From: Phocaeicola salanitronis DSM 18170
Lineage (GTDB): Bacteria; Bacteroidota; Bacteroidia; Bacteroidales; Bacteroidaceae
Direction of reading: 5' to 3'
Length of the DNA: 64,000 nucleotides
NCBI RefSeq assembly: GCF_000190575.1
Contig: NC_015164.1
Span: forward strand, 2,620,001 to 2,684,000
The notes under the pieces were generated by a model that worked only from the letters and a program-made list of their open reading frames with translations, was not told the origin of the DNA and made no database searches. Shown here in pieces: positions 9,526 through 18,057 of the stretch; the first letter of the stretch is position 1, and each line of letters starts with the position of its first letter. Both the position numbers and the translations under genes were made by a program.

Positions 9526-11523
9526 TTATTTCTTGTAGTTTTTCAGTCCTGTCTGAAGGAAATCAACGTATTTAGCGATGTCCTCGTCGTACGAATACGA
9601 CTTGTTGAGCGGATTGCCTTCATTGTCTATCAAGACGTAGAAGGGCTGGGCATTGGCACCGAATTTCGAACGTTGCAGGTAACTCCACTTGTCACCTACG
9701 GTACGAAGCGTGCGTTCCTTGCCGTTTTCCATAATCTTGATAGGTTCGGGCAGTTTCGCTTTCTCGTCCACGTAGAGCGTGATAAGCACATAATCATCGG
9801 TCAGCATCTTGCTTACCTGCGGGTCGGTCCATACCGCCAGTTCCATCTTGCGGCAGTTCACGCATCCGTAGCCCGTGAAGTCTATCATTACCGGTTTACC
9901 CTGTTGGCGGGCATATTCCATACCTTCGTCAAAGTCCTGGAACTTGGCGTGTACTTCGTTTTCATACAAGTTAAAGTCTTGTGTCTGCATCGGAGGAGCG
10001 AACGCACTGACCGCTTTCAGAGGAGCGCCCCACAAGCCGGGCACCATATAGACCGCAAAAGCGAGCGAGATGAGGGCAAGGAAGAAACGTCCCACGCCCA
10101 CCTTCGTCGAATCGTCATCGTGCGGGAACTTGATTTTGCCCAACAGATAGAAGCCCAACAAGCCGAAGATGACAATCCACAAGGCGAGGAAGGTTTCGCG
10201 GTCCAGCAAACGCCAGCCGTATGCCAGGTCTGCCACCGAAAGGAACTTGAGGGCGAATGCCAATTCTAGGAAGCCCAATACGACCTTGATGACGTTCATC
10301 CAACCGCCCGACTTCGGCATCGACTTGAGCCACGAGGGGAACATCGCAAAGAGTGTAAACGGCAAGGCAAGCGCTATGGCAAAGCCCAGCATACCCAATG
10401 CCGGGGCGATAATGCTGCCCGTAGTGGATACTTCCACCAGCAGGAAACCGATAATCGGTCCGGTGCACGAGAAGGAAACCAGCGAAAGAGTAAATGCCAT
10501 CAGGAAAATACTGAGCAGCCCCGTAGTAGACTCTGCCTTGCTGTCGACTGCATTGCTCCATTTCGAAGGCAGGGTGATTTCGAACGCGCCGAAGAACGAA
10601 GCGGCAAACACTACCAGCATCAAGAAGAAGAAAATATTGAAGATAGCATTGGTCGACAAGGCATTCAGCGCACTCGCACCGAATATCAACGTAATGGCAA
10701 GCCCCAACGCTACGTAAATCACGACAATGGACGCACCGTATGTCCACGCGTCACGGATTCCCTTCCGTTTGTCTTTCGAGCGTTTCAGGAAGAAGCTGAC
10801 CGTCATCGGGATGATGGGCCATACACAGGGAGTAAACAGGGCAAGCAGCCCGCCGATGAATCCGGCGAAGAAGATGTATACCCACGAATGCGTATCCTGT
10901 TGCTGGGTTTCGCCGAACTCGGACAATTCCTTGACGACCGGCTTCCAATAGTCAGCCGTGCCTTCCAGTTGGGCGGGAGCAGCAGGGAGAGAATCTGTTT
11001 CTGCTTGCGCCGCTATTGCTTCCGGCTTTTCTTCTGCCGGTTGCTCCGCTACAGCCGATGCGCCCGCCGCCGTTCCGCTATACGAAAAATCAACGGCGGT
11101 AGGAGGCAGGCAATTCTCATCGTTGCAAGCGCCGTATTCCAAATATCCCTTTACCACATAGTCGCCTCCGGTGAGCCGCACTTTCTGGACAAAGGTCGCA
11201 TTCTTTTCAAAATAACGCACCTGCATGGAGAAAATCGGGTCCATCTGCTCTTTTTCCCCTTTGCCCGGAACCAGTTTGCCTACCAGTTCCGCTCCTTTTA
11301 TTTCATCTACATTAAACGTTGCAGAGGTAGGCCCTCCGTCTCCCAAATCCGTAGAATACACATGCCACCCGGCATCAATCGTACCCGTAAATACAATCTC
11401 GGCTTCCGTAGCCGAAAGTTCTTTCCATTCAGCCTTGAACTTCACCGGGTCTTGCATCTGGGCAAACACCGGCAGGCAGAGCAAGAAGGCAAAAAGCCAA
11501 CTGAGGGTCATTCTTGTTTTCAT
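9526..11523 (-). CDS. DsbD-like thiol:disulfide interchange protein
   Basis: A 665-residue inner-membrane protein that passes electrons from cytoplasmic thioredoxin to periplasmic proteins. Order of domains: signal peptide (about 1-20), periplasmic DsbD-alpha-like beta domain (to about 145) with the conserved NCLPP, an Ala/Glu/Pro-rich linker, eight transmembrane helices at about 210-500 including FTPCVWPIIPMT with one redox cysteine and SFSCTGPIIGF with the other, then a C-terminal thioredoxin-like domain with GCVNCRKME (CxxC). The ATG at 11523 is preferred to the TTG ten codons upstream because the signal peptide starts there. It stands alone between a hairpin terminator and a dispersed palindrome. 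Confidence 0.92.
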   Translation of the reverse strand: MKTRMTLSWLFAFLLCLPVFAQMQDPVKFKAEWKELSATEAEIVFTGTIDAGWHVYSTDLGDGGPTSATFNVDEIKGAELVGKLVPGKGEKEQMDPIFSMQVRYFEKNATFVQKVRLTGGDYVVKGYLEYGACNDENCLPPTAVDFSYSGTAAGASAVAEQPAEEKPEAIAAQAETDSLPAAPAQLEGTADYWKPVVKELSEFGETQQQDTHSWVYIFFAGFIGGLLALFTPCVWPIIPMTVSFFLKRSKDKRKGIRDAWTYGASIVVIYVALGLAITLIFGASALNALSTNAIFNIFFFLMLVVFAASFFGAFEITLPSKWSNAVDSKAESTTGLLSIFLMAFTLSLVSFSCTGPIIGFLLVEVSTTGSIIAPALGMLGFAIALALPFTLFAMFPSWLKSMPKSGGWMNVIKVVLGFLELAFALKFLSVADLAYGWRLLDRETFLALWIVIFGLLGFYLLGKIKFPHDDDSTKVGVGRFFLALISLAFAVYMVPGLWGAPLKAVSAFAPPMQTQDFNLYENEVHAKFQDFDEGMEYARQQGKPVMIDFTGYGCVNCRKMELAVWTDPQVSKMLTDDYVLITLYVDEKAKLPEPIKIMENGKERTLRTVGDKWSYLQRSKFGANAQPFYVLIDNEGNPLNKSYSYDEDIAKYVDFLQTGLKNYKK

Positions 11524-11571
11524 TGTTTCGTTTAGTTTTAAGTAAGTGTACAAAATTAAATGATATTTATT

Positions 11572-11659
11572 AGAAACACAGATTTTCGCAGATTAACGCA
11601 GATTAGAAACAGATAATTAGAATAATAATCTGCGAAAATCCGTGTTAATCCGCGTTTCT
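11572..11659. repeat. Dispersed palindrome, CGCAGATT family (copy 1)
   Basis: An imperfect long hairpin: the left arm (11572-11606) contains CACAGATTTTCGCAGATTAA and the right arm (11627-11658) its near complement. It lies between miaB and the dsbD-like gene. The same family recurs at 13.1, 15.3, 31.3, 59.4 and 61.7 kb, always between genes. Confidence 0.8.
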
Positions 11660-11703
11660 GGACTGACAGACTAATTTTCGACATCTACTTATTGGATTAA
11701 GTT

Positions 11704-13095
11704 CTATCCTATATTGTCTGCATTTCCAATCTCCACTCCTTTCAGTGTAGCCGAACTCGACTCGGTGATACGTACCTTCACGAAATCGCCTATGCGGTGC
11801 GTGCCTCGGTCGAACACCACGACTTTGTTCTGCTCCGTGCGTCCGAACAATTGCTCCTTCGAACGCTTGGACACGCCTTCCACCAGCACTTCGAATGTCT
11901 TGCCTACGTCTTTTGCATTGCTTTCGGCAGACAATTGGTTCTGGAGTTCTATCAACTCGTTCAGGCGGCGGATTTTCACCTCTTCGGGCACATCGTCGGG
12001 CAAATGCTTCGAAGCATACGTGCCGGGACGTTCCGAATACTTGAACATGAAGGCGGAATCGTAGGCACATTCGCGCATCAGCGAAAGGCTCATCTGATGG
12101 TCTTCTTCCGTTTCCGAGTGGAACCCGGAGAAGATGTCGGTGCTCAGCCCGCAATCGGGGATGATACGCCGGATGGCAGCTACCCGCTCCAGATACCACT
12201 CGCGGGTGTACTTGCGGTTCATCAGCTTCAGGATGCGCGAGCTTCCGCTCTGCACGGGCAGGTGGATGTGCTTGCATACGTTGGGCACATCGGCTATCAC
12301 TTGGAGCGTTTCGTCGCTCATGTCTTTCGGATGCGAGGTCGTAAAGCGCACGCGCATGCCGGGTACTGCTTCTGCCACCGTGCGCAACAGCATGGGGAAA
12401 GTAATCACCGTCCCGTCCGCCTGCTCGAAGCGGTACGAATTGACGTTCTGCCCCAACAGGGTCACTTCCTTGTAGCCCTTTTGGCAGAGGTCGTTCACCT
12501 CGTTCAGGATGCTTGCCACGTCGCGGCTCCGTTCCCGTCCGCGGGTGTAAGGCACAATGCAGTAATGGCAGAAGTTGTTGCAGCCGCGCATAATCGATAC
12601 ATAGCCCGACACACGGTTGCCACAGATACGCGAAGGAATCACGTCGCGGTAAGTCTCGGTAGTGGACAATTCCACATTGATGGCTTTCTCGCCTGCTTCC
12701 ACCGAAGCAATCAGGTCGGGCAGGCTCAGGTAAGCGTCCGGTCCCGCCACCAAATCCACGTGGTGGTTCTCAATCAGGTCCTCTTTTACCCGTTCCGCCA
12801 TGCAGCCCAACACACCTACGATAAGGTGTTTCCGTTTCTTTCTCAATGCATGGAAGAATTCCAGCCGGTTCAGAATCTTTTGCTCGGCATTGTCACGGAT
12901 GGAACAGGTGTTCATAAATACGGCATCCGCCTCGTCCAGCGTGCCGCAAGGCTCATAGCCCGCCATTTGCATAACGGAAGCCACCACCTCGCTGTCGGCT
13001 ACGTTCATCTGGCATCCGTAAGTCTCAATAAACAGTTTTTTCGTTTCTTTTCCGGTCGCGGATTTAAAGTCCGTTCCCGCAGTCTGGTTTGTCAT
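11704..13095 (-). CDS. miaB: tRNA-i6A37 methylthiotransferase MiaB
   Basis: A 463-residue radical SAM enzyme that adds a methylthio group to N6-isopentenyladenosine at tRNA position 37. The N-terminal UPF0004 domain carries three cluster cysteines (YGCQMNVADSE near residue 30, NTCSIRDNAE near 65, GCMAERV near 98). The radical SAM core has CNNFCHYC near 170, and a TRAM RNA-binding domain ends the protein (about 390-455, including FGRTEQNKVVVFDRG). Length is typical. The start is followed upstream by a dispersed palindrome rather than by another gene, so it appears monocistronic. Confidence 0.97.
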   Translation of the reverse strand: MTNQTAGTDFKSATGKETKKLFIETYGCQMNVADSEVVASVMQMAGYEPCGTLDEADAVFMNTCSIRDNAEQKILNRLEFFHALRKKRKHLIVGVLGCMAERVKEDLIENHHVDLVAGPDAYLSLPDLIASVEAGEKAINVELSTTETYRDVIPSRICGNRVSGYVSIMRGCNNFCHYCIVPYTRGRERSRDVASILNEVNDLCQKGYKEVTLLGQNVNSYRFEQADGTVITFPMLLRTVAEAVPGMRVRFTTSHPKDMSDETLQVIADVPNVCKHIHLPVQSGSSRILKLMNRKYTREWYLERVAAIRRIIPDCGLSTDIFSGFHSETEEDHQMSLSLMRECAYDSAFMFKYSERPGTYASKHLPDDVPEEVKIRRLNELIELQNQLSAESNAKDVGKTFEVLVEGVSKRSKEQLFGRTEQNKVVVFDRGTHRIGDFVKVRITESSSATLKGVEIGNADNIG

Positions 13096-13124
13096 ACGAT
13101 TATTTATTATTGGTTACTAATGGA

Positions 13125-13252
13125 TTTTCACCACAGAGTACACAGAGGCTCACAGAGGAAACAAGTTATTTCTTATTCCGCGAAAATCCGCGCCAATCTG
13201 CGTTTCAATATAAAAAGAACTCTGTGTGCCTCGGTGTTCTCTGTGGTGAAAA
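13125..13252. repeat. Dispersed palindrome, CACCACAGAG family with nested CGCAGATT half
   Basis: The outer arms are TTTTCACCACAGAG (13125-13138) and CTCTGTGGTGAAAA (13239-13252). Inside, at about 13178-13206, sits a single arm of the CGCAGATT family. A composite of two repeat types suggests insertion of one into the other or loss of one arm. Confidence 0.75.
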
Positions 13253-13379
13253 TTCCCCCGCAAAGATAAGAAATCTATTCCGTTCCGCATGAATAAGTGA
13301 TAAGTTCTTATGTTTCTTTGCCGGAAAATTACTATCTTTGGGCGATTCCTTTCACACCTTTTATTAATTAAGAACGGAT

Positions 13380-13718
13380 ATGAGCAACATTCTCGTCATT
13401 CTGATATGCATCGTGATTATCGCTTACAAGGTAATGACCCAAAAGCCGAAAGCACAAAAGCCTGCCGCTCCGAAGCCGGTCATCGGCTTCCCGGAAGAAG
13501 CGTATGAGGAGGAGGCGGAAACGCCTCTTCGGGAAGAACAGCCCAAGCCGCGCAAGGAGCCGGTACGCTACACGCAACAGATGCGGAAACCTGAGCCGAT
13601 GACCTCTGCACCGCCTGCGGCGAAACCTCAGACCGAAAAGAAAGGAATCAGCCTCCGCACACGGGACGAAGCCCGCAAGGCATTCATTTACTCGGAGATA
13701 TTCAAACGGAAATACTAA
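13380..13718 (+). CDS. Small single-pass membrane protein, function unknown
   Basis: A 112-residue protein with one N-terminal transmembrane helix (about 3-18, NILVILICIVIIAYKVM) followed by a long Pro/Lys/Glu-rich, probably disordered tail and a basic C-terminus (LRTRDEARKAFIYSEIFKRKY). I do not recognise a named family beyond this pattern, which is common in Bacteroidetes hypothetical proteins. A TATCTTTG -7 box at 13333-13340 supports expression. It lies 25 nt upstream of the CoA-transferase gene and probably shares its transcript. Confidence 0.75.
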   Translation: MSNILVILICIVIIAYKVMTQKPKAQKPAAPKPVIGFPEEAYEEEAETPLREEQPKPRKEPVRYTQQMRKPEPMTSAPPAAKPQTEKKGISLRTRDEARKAFIYSEIFKRKY

Positions 13719-13743
13719 TACATATTTTTAATACCTGAACACT

Positions 13744-15240
13744 ATGAACTACAACCGAATGACGGCAGCCGAAGCTGCCAGCCTGATACAAAATGGCGAA
13801 ATCATTGCACTGAGCGGCTTTACCCCGGCAGGAAGCCCCAAAGCCGTAACCGCCGAACTGGCAAAACAAGCCGAAGAAAAACACGCGCGGGGCGAAGCGT
13901 TCCGCATCGGAATCATTACAGGAGCATCGACCGGAGACTCGTGCGACGGCGTGCTGACACGGGCACACGCCATCCAGTTCCGCGCACCCTACACCACCAA
14001 CACCGACTTCCGCAAGGCGGTCAATAACGGCGAAATCAACTACACCGACATCCACCTCTCGCAAGTGGCACAGCGCCTGCGCTCCGGATTCCTGGGACAC
14101 GTCACCACCGCCATCGTAGAAGCCTGCGAACTGACCGACGACGGGCGCATCTACCTCACAGCCGGCGTAGGAATCACCCCCACCATCGCCCGCCTCGCCG
14201 ACCGGGTCATCATCGAACTGAACGCGGCGCACAGCAAACGCATCATCGGCATGCACGACCTCTACGAAATGGAACGCCCGCCTTACCGCCGCCCCATTCC
14301 CATTGTCCGCCCCAGCGACCGCATCGGACTGCCCTACATACAGGTAGACCCCCGGAAGATAGCCGGAGTGGTAGAAGTGAACATCCCCGACGAGGCACGC
14401 GGATTCAGCGCCCCCGACCCCGTGACAGACAAGATAGGGCAAAACGTAGCCGACTTCCTTGCAGCCGACATGAAGCGGGGCATCATCCCCTCTACCTTCC
14501 TGCCCCTGCAGTCGGGCGTAGGAAACATCGCCAACGCCGTGCTGAGCGCGCTGGGACGTGATTCGAGCATCCCGCCCTTCGAGATGTACACCGAAGTCAT
14601 CCAGAACTCCGTCATCACCCTCATCAAGGAAGGGCGCATCAAGTTCGGAAGCACCTGCTCGCTCAGCGTCACCAACGACTGCCTGGACGACATCTACCAG
14701 AACATGGACTTCTTCGCCCACAAGCTCGTGCTCCGTCCCTCGGAGATATCCAACTGCCCCGAAGTCATCCGCCGCATCGGCGTCATCACCATGAACACCG
14801 CCATCGAAGCCGACATCTACGGCAACGTAAACTCCACCCACATCTGCGGCACAAAGATGATGAACGGCATCGGAGGCTCGGGCGACTTTACCCGCAGCGC
14901 CTACATCTCCATCTTCTCGTGCCCGTCGACCGCCAAGGGCGGATGCATCAGCTCCATCGTCCCTATGGTGTCGCACCTCGACCATAGCGAGCACTCCGTC
15001 AACGTCATCATCACCGAACAGGGCATCGCCGACCTGCGCGGCAAAAGCCCGATGGAACGCGCACAGGCGGTTATCGAGAACTGCGCCCACCCCGACTACA
15101 AGCAACTCCTGTGGGACTACCTGAAGATTTCCACCAAAGGACAAACCAGCCACAGCCTCTCCGCCGCCCTGGGCATGCATCAGGTATTCCTGAAGAAAGG
15201 TGACATGCGCCTGACAGACTGGAGCGAGTTCGCCGGCTGA
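13744..15240 (+). CDS. Acetyl-CoA hydrolase/transferase family protein (succinate CoA-transferase-like)
   Basis: A 498-residue class I CoA-transferase of the Cat1/AarC-like family. It moves CoA between short-chain acids such as succinate, acetate or propionate; in Bacteroides such enzymes serve the succinate-propionate pathway. Visible features are GEIIALSGFTPAGSPKA at the start, GASTGDSCDGVL near residue 60, QSGVGNIANAV near 257 and NTAIEADIYGNVNSTH near 350, where the glutamate is expected to form the covalent CoA thioester. The coding sequence is unusually rich in C at third positions, which fits strong expression and the local strand composition. The precise acid pair cannot be read from sequence. 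Confidence 0.9.
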   Translation: MNYNRMTAAEAASLIQNGEIIALSGFTPAGSPKAVTAELAKQAEEKHARGEAFRIGIITGASTGDSCDGVLTRAHAIQFRAPYTTNTDFRKAVNNGEINYTDIHLSQVAQRLRSGFLGHVTTAIVEACELTDDGRIYLTAGVGITPTIARLADRVIIELNAAHSKRIIGMHDLYEMERPPYRRPIPIVRPSDRIGLPYIQVDPRKIAGVVEVNIPDEARGFSAPDPVTDKIGQNVADFLAADMKRGIIPSTFLPLQSGVGNIANAVLSALGRDSSIPPFEMYTEVIQNSVITLIKEGRIKFGSTCSLSVTNDCLDDIYQNMDFFAHKLVLRPSEISNCPEVIRRIGVITMNTAIEADIYGNVNSTHICGTKMMNGIGGSGDFTRSAYISIFSCPSTAKGGCISSIVPMVSHLDHSEHSVNVIITEQGIADLRGKSPMERAQAVIENCAHPDYKQLLWDYLKISTKGQTSHSLSAALGMHQVFLKKGDMRLTDWSEFAG

Positions 15241-15252
15241 CGCTTGTTTTTT

Positions 15253-15398
15253 CACCGCAGATTACACAGATTTATTTCTCTTGAACCGCAGATTGGCGCA
15301 GATTCACGCAGATTATTTTTATATTTTAATCTGCGGAAATCTGCGCCAATCTGCGGTTCAAAAGAAAATAACTTAAAAAATCTGTGTAATCTGTGGTG
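15253..15398. repeat. Nested double palindrome, CGCAGATT family
   Basis: Outer arms CACCGCAGATTACACAGA (from 15253) and their complement (to 15398) enclose an inner hairpin with 32-nt arms at 15283-15314 and 15328-15359. It lies between two convergent genes, so it may also serve as a terminator. Confidence 0.8.
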
Positions 15399-15408
15399 CC
15401 CCCACCAA

Positions 15409-17820
15409 TCAATGCGTCTGCAACTTGGTCTTCACCGTGCGGAATCCTTCGCCTTCGGCGGTGAGGGTGATTTCGCCCGGCGTCTTTCCGGCACGGAGGA
15501 TGACCAGCGCCGAACCGTTGAACAGCTTGCGGCGGTTGGTGGCGTGAAGCTCGTCAGAAACCATGTTGCCGTTGTCTACGGCTACGATGCGCGCGTCACC
15601 CTCTACCGTGAACGTCAGCTGCGTGTCGGCTTCGGGCACTTGGCGGCCCCGGCGGTCTACGGCTGTGACGCGCAGGTGCTGCAGGTCGGTGCCGTCGGCT
15701 TTCCAGTTTCCGTTGTCGGGGATTACCTCCAGCCGGACTGCCTTTCCGGTGGTTTCGATGCGGTGGCGTGCCACTTCCTTACCGGCGGTGCGGGCAATGG
15801 CTTCCAGCGTTCCGGGACGGTAGACGATGTTGTCCCATTTTATCCGGTTGCGCACCTTGGGGTTCTGCCGGTCGTTTTGCTGCACGCCGAGGCTCTTGCC
15901 GTTCAGCCGGAGTTCCACCTCGTCGGCATTGGTGTAGGTGTAGAGCGAGAGTGTGTCGCCTTCCCGGCGGTTCCAGTGGTCGCTCATGCGGTCGGTTCCG
16001 GTCTGTACGCCGTTCCACATCGCGTCGGTGTTGGCGTCTATCACGCCGATGTGCACCAGCGGCTCATCGGTGAACATGCTTTTCAGGAAATAGGCTATCG
16101 GCTTGGGCTGGAGCGAGATGTCGAATGCGCCCTGCGTCCATCCCTTGGCGGGCCATCCCTGACTTTCGCCTAAGTAGTCGATTTGTCCCCAATACGCCAG
16201 CCCGATGACCTTGTCGAGGTCCATTTCGTAGAAGTTCGGCCCCATGCCGCTGGTGTTCGCCTCGCTCTGGTAGAACATCAGGTTGGGGAAGCGGCGCGCG
16301 TCGCCGGGGAAATACATGTAACGGTAGTTATAAGAGGCGATGTCGGTTTCGTGCACCAGCGGGGCAGGCAGCGAGTCGGTTTCCAGGCTGCGGTAGCGGG
16401 GATGCATGGCTACGGTGACGAGGCGTGTGTCGTCGTAGCGCTTCAGCAGTTCGCGCTGGAGGCGGTAAGGAGTGACGCCCCAGTCGGCAAACGGCAGGTT
16501 CCAGTATTGCTGCAGCTCGTTGCCCAGGCTCCAGAACACCACGGAAGGATGGTTGCGGTCGCGCTTGATGAACTCCGGAATGTCTTTCTGCCATAAGGAA
16601 GCCCACTCGGCACGTCCGCCGCAGTATTGGTCGAGCCATTTGTCGTAAAGCTCGTCGACCACCAGAATGCCGTATTTGTCACACAAATCCATGAAGCCTT
16701 CGCTGTAGGGGTTGTGCGAGGTACGGATATGGTTCACGCCGAACGATTTCAGCAACTGGATGCGTTTCTCGATGGCACGGTCGTATGCCGCCGCGCCCAA
16801 CGCGCCCAGCGAATGGTGGTTGGCGATGCCTTTCAGCAACACTTTCTTTCCGTTGAGCTTCATGCCGAAGGCGGGCGAGAACTCTACCGTGCGCACGCCG
16901 AAATGTTCGCTCACGCGGTCTGCCACCGTGCCGTCTTCGTGATAGAGCGTCATCTCTACCTTATACAGATGCGGACTTTCGCAGTCCCACAGACGGGGAT
17001 TTGCCAGCCGGACCGGCTTCAACCGGTATTCGCAGGTGCGCATCCGGGCGTTGAAAGGCAATTCGTCTGTCTGGCGCGCCACTACCTGCCCTTCGGCGTC
17101 GGTTATCACCGTTTCGGTCTTCAGCGTTTTCTGCTTGGTGTAGCAAGCCATCTCCGCCTGAATGTTCACCGTAGCTTCCGCAGCGGAAACCTGCGGCGTG
17201 GTGATGTAGAGCGGATGACGCATGAAGTACACCTTCGCGTCGGTCACCACCAGACGCACGTTGCGGAACAGTCCGCCTCCCGTGTACCAGCGTGAATTCA
17301 GCGGCTCGCGCGTGTCGGCTTTCACGGCAATTACGTTCGGTTTGCCATACTGCAGGCGTTTCGTGATGTCAACCTCGAAGCCCACGTAGCCATAATCCGT
17401 CCCGCCGATGTACTCGCCGTTCAGATACACATCGCCCACATACATGATGCCTTCGAAGTCGATGACGACGCGCTTGTCTTTCCACGCCTCATCGGGGATA
17501 AAGGTCTTGCGGTACCAGCCTATGCCCATTTCCTTGAATCCGCGGCTGCTCAGACGGCTGCGGATATTGGCTCCGGGGTCGTTGTTGCTGGCCCGCTCGT
17601 CTGCCGTAGGCGGCACCCACGGCTGCTCAATCTGGAAATCATGCGGCACGTCCACCGTGCGCCAGCCGCTGTCATCGAATGCGGACTGCTCGGCATCCGC
17701 CTCGTCTCCGGCATGAAAACGCCAGCCGAAGTTGAAGTCCAGCACTTCTCTTCCTTCATTCATCGCTTGCACCGCTCCCGCCATCAGGAACGCCGCAAGC
17801 AGCAAAAACAGTTTTTTCAT
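15409..17820 (-). CDS. Glycoside hydrolase family 2 protein (beta-galactosidase/glucuronidase-like)
   Basis: An 803-residue secreted or periplasmic enzyme with a signal peptide (about 1-19). GH2 order is clear: sugar-binding jelly-roll domain (about 25-190), immunoglobulin-like domain (about 195-300), TIM barrel (about 305-600) and C-terminal beta domains. The acid/base glutamate is in WSLGNELQQYW near residue 433, and the nucleophile is probably the glutamate of YQSEANTSG near 519. Specificity (beta-galactoside, glucuronide or another) is not resolved. It follows a GH115 gene on the same strand across about 240 nt of repeats, so the two may act together on glucuronic-acid-bearing plant glycans. 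That link is inference from position. Confidence 0.92.
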   Translation of the reverse strand: MKKLFLLLAAFLMAGAVQAMNEGREVLDFNFGWRFHAGDEADAEQSAFDDSGWRTVDVPHDFQIEQPWVPPTADERASNNDPGANIRSRLSSRGFKEMGIGWYRKTFIPDEAWKDKRVVIDFEGIMYVGDVYLNGEYIGGTDYGYVGFEVDITKRLQYGKPNVIAVKADTREPLNSRWYTGGGLFRNVRLVVTDAKVYFMRHPLYITTPQVSAAEATVNIQAEMACYTKQKTLKTETVITDAEGQVVARQTDELPFNARMRTCEYRLKPVRLANPRLWDCESPHLYKVEMTLYHEDGTVADRVSEHFGVRTVEFSPAFGMKLNGKKVLLKGIANHHSLGALGAAAYDRAIEKRIQLLKSFGVNHIRTSHNPYSEGFMDLCDKYGILVVDELYDKWLDQYCGGRAEWASLWQKDIPEFIKRDRNHPSVVFWSLGNELQQYWNLPFADWGVTPYRLQRELLKRYDDTRLVTVAMHPRYRSLETDSLPAPLVHETDIASYNYRYMYFPGDARRFPNLMFYQSEANTSGMGPNFYEMDLDKVIGLAYWGQIDYLGESQGWPAKGWTQGAFDISLQPKPIAYFLKSMFTDEPLVHIGVIDANTDAMWNGVQTGTDRMSDHWNRREGDTLSLYTYTNADEVELRLNGKSLGVQQNDRQNPKVRNRIKWDNIVYRPGTLEAIARTAGKEVARHRIETTGKAVRLEVIPDNGNWKADGTDLQHLRVTAVDRRGRQVPEADTQLTFTVEGDARIVAVDNGNMVSDELHATNRRKLFNGSALVILRAGKTPGEITLTAEGEGFRTVKTKLQTH

Positions 17821-17861
17821 GGTTCTTTATAATTAACAATTAACAATTAATAATTAATAGG

Positions 17862-17898
17862 AAGCCTCCACCAACCTCCCCCATGAGGGAGGCTTTTG
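17862..17898. terminator. GC-rich hairpin between the two hydrolase genes
   Basis: CCTCCC and GGGAGG pair around CCATGA, within a longer AAGCCTCC/GGAGGCTT pairing, followed by TTTT on the plus strand. It lies in the upstream region of the GH2 gene. Confidence 0.4.
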
Positions 17899-17916
17899 AT
17901 AACTAAAGTATTTATT

Positions 17917-18045
17917 ACGTCACGCCGGATTTGTAATCCGGTGTAATTTGATTTGCGGATTTGCAATCCGCAACACCCACGTGGATAATTCGGATTACAA
18001 ATCCGAACACTCGATTACGGCGGATTACAAATCCGCCGTGACGTA
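17917..18045. repeat. Cluster of GGATTTGTAATCC palindromes
   Basis: Four hairpins in a row, each with a core of the form GGATTtGtAATCC (for example CCGGATTTGTAATCCGG, GCGGATTTGCAATCCGC, TCGGATTACAAATCCGA and GCGGATTACAAATCCGC). The outermost two can also pair with each other (ACGTCACGCCGGATT with its near complement ending in GTGACGT), making one large foldback structure. The same family appears at 33445-33537 and in weaker form near 9383-9416. Confidence 0.8.
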
Positions 18046-18057
18046 AGGCTCTCTGTG

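Noticed and set aside
11797..13269. A 490-codon plus-strand ORF opposite miaB
   Set aside because: His/Val/Arg-rich shadow of a conserved gene, without start signals or motifs.
13702..15255. A 517-codon minus-strand ORF opposite the CoA-transferase gene
   Set aside because: It is the mirror of a strongly codon-biased gene with C-rich third positions; the translation is low-complexity Val/Asp/Gly-rich with no family features.
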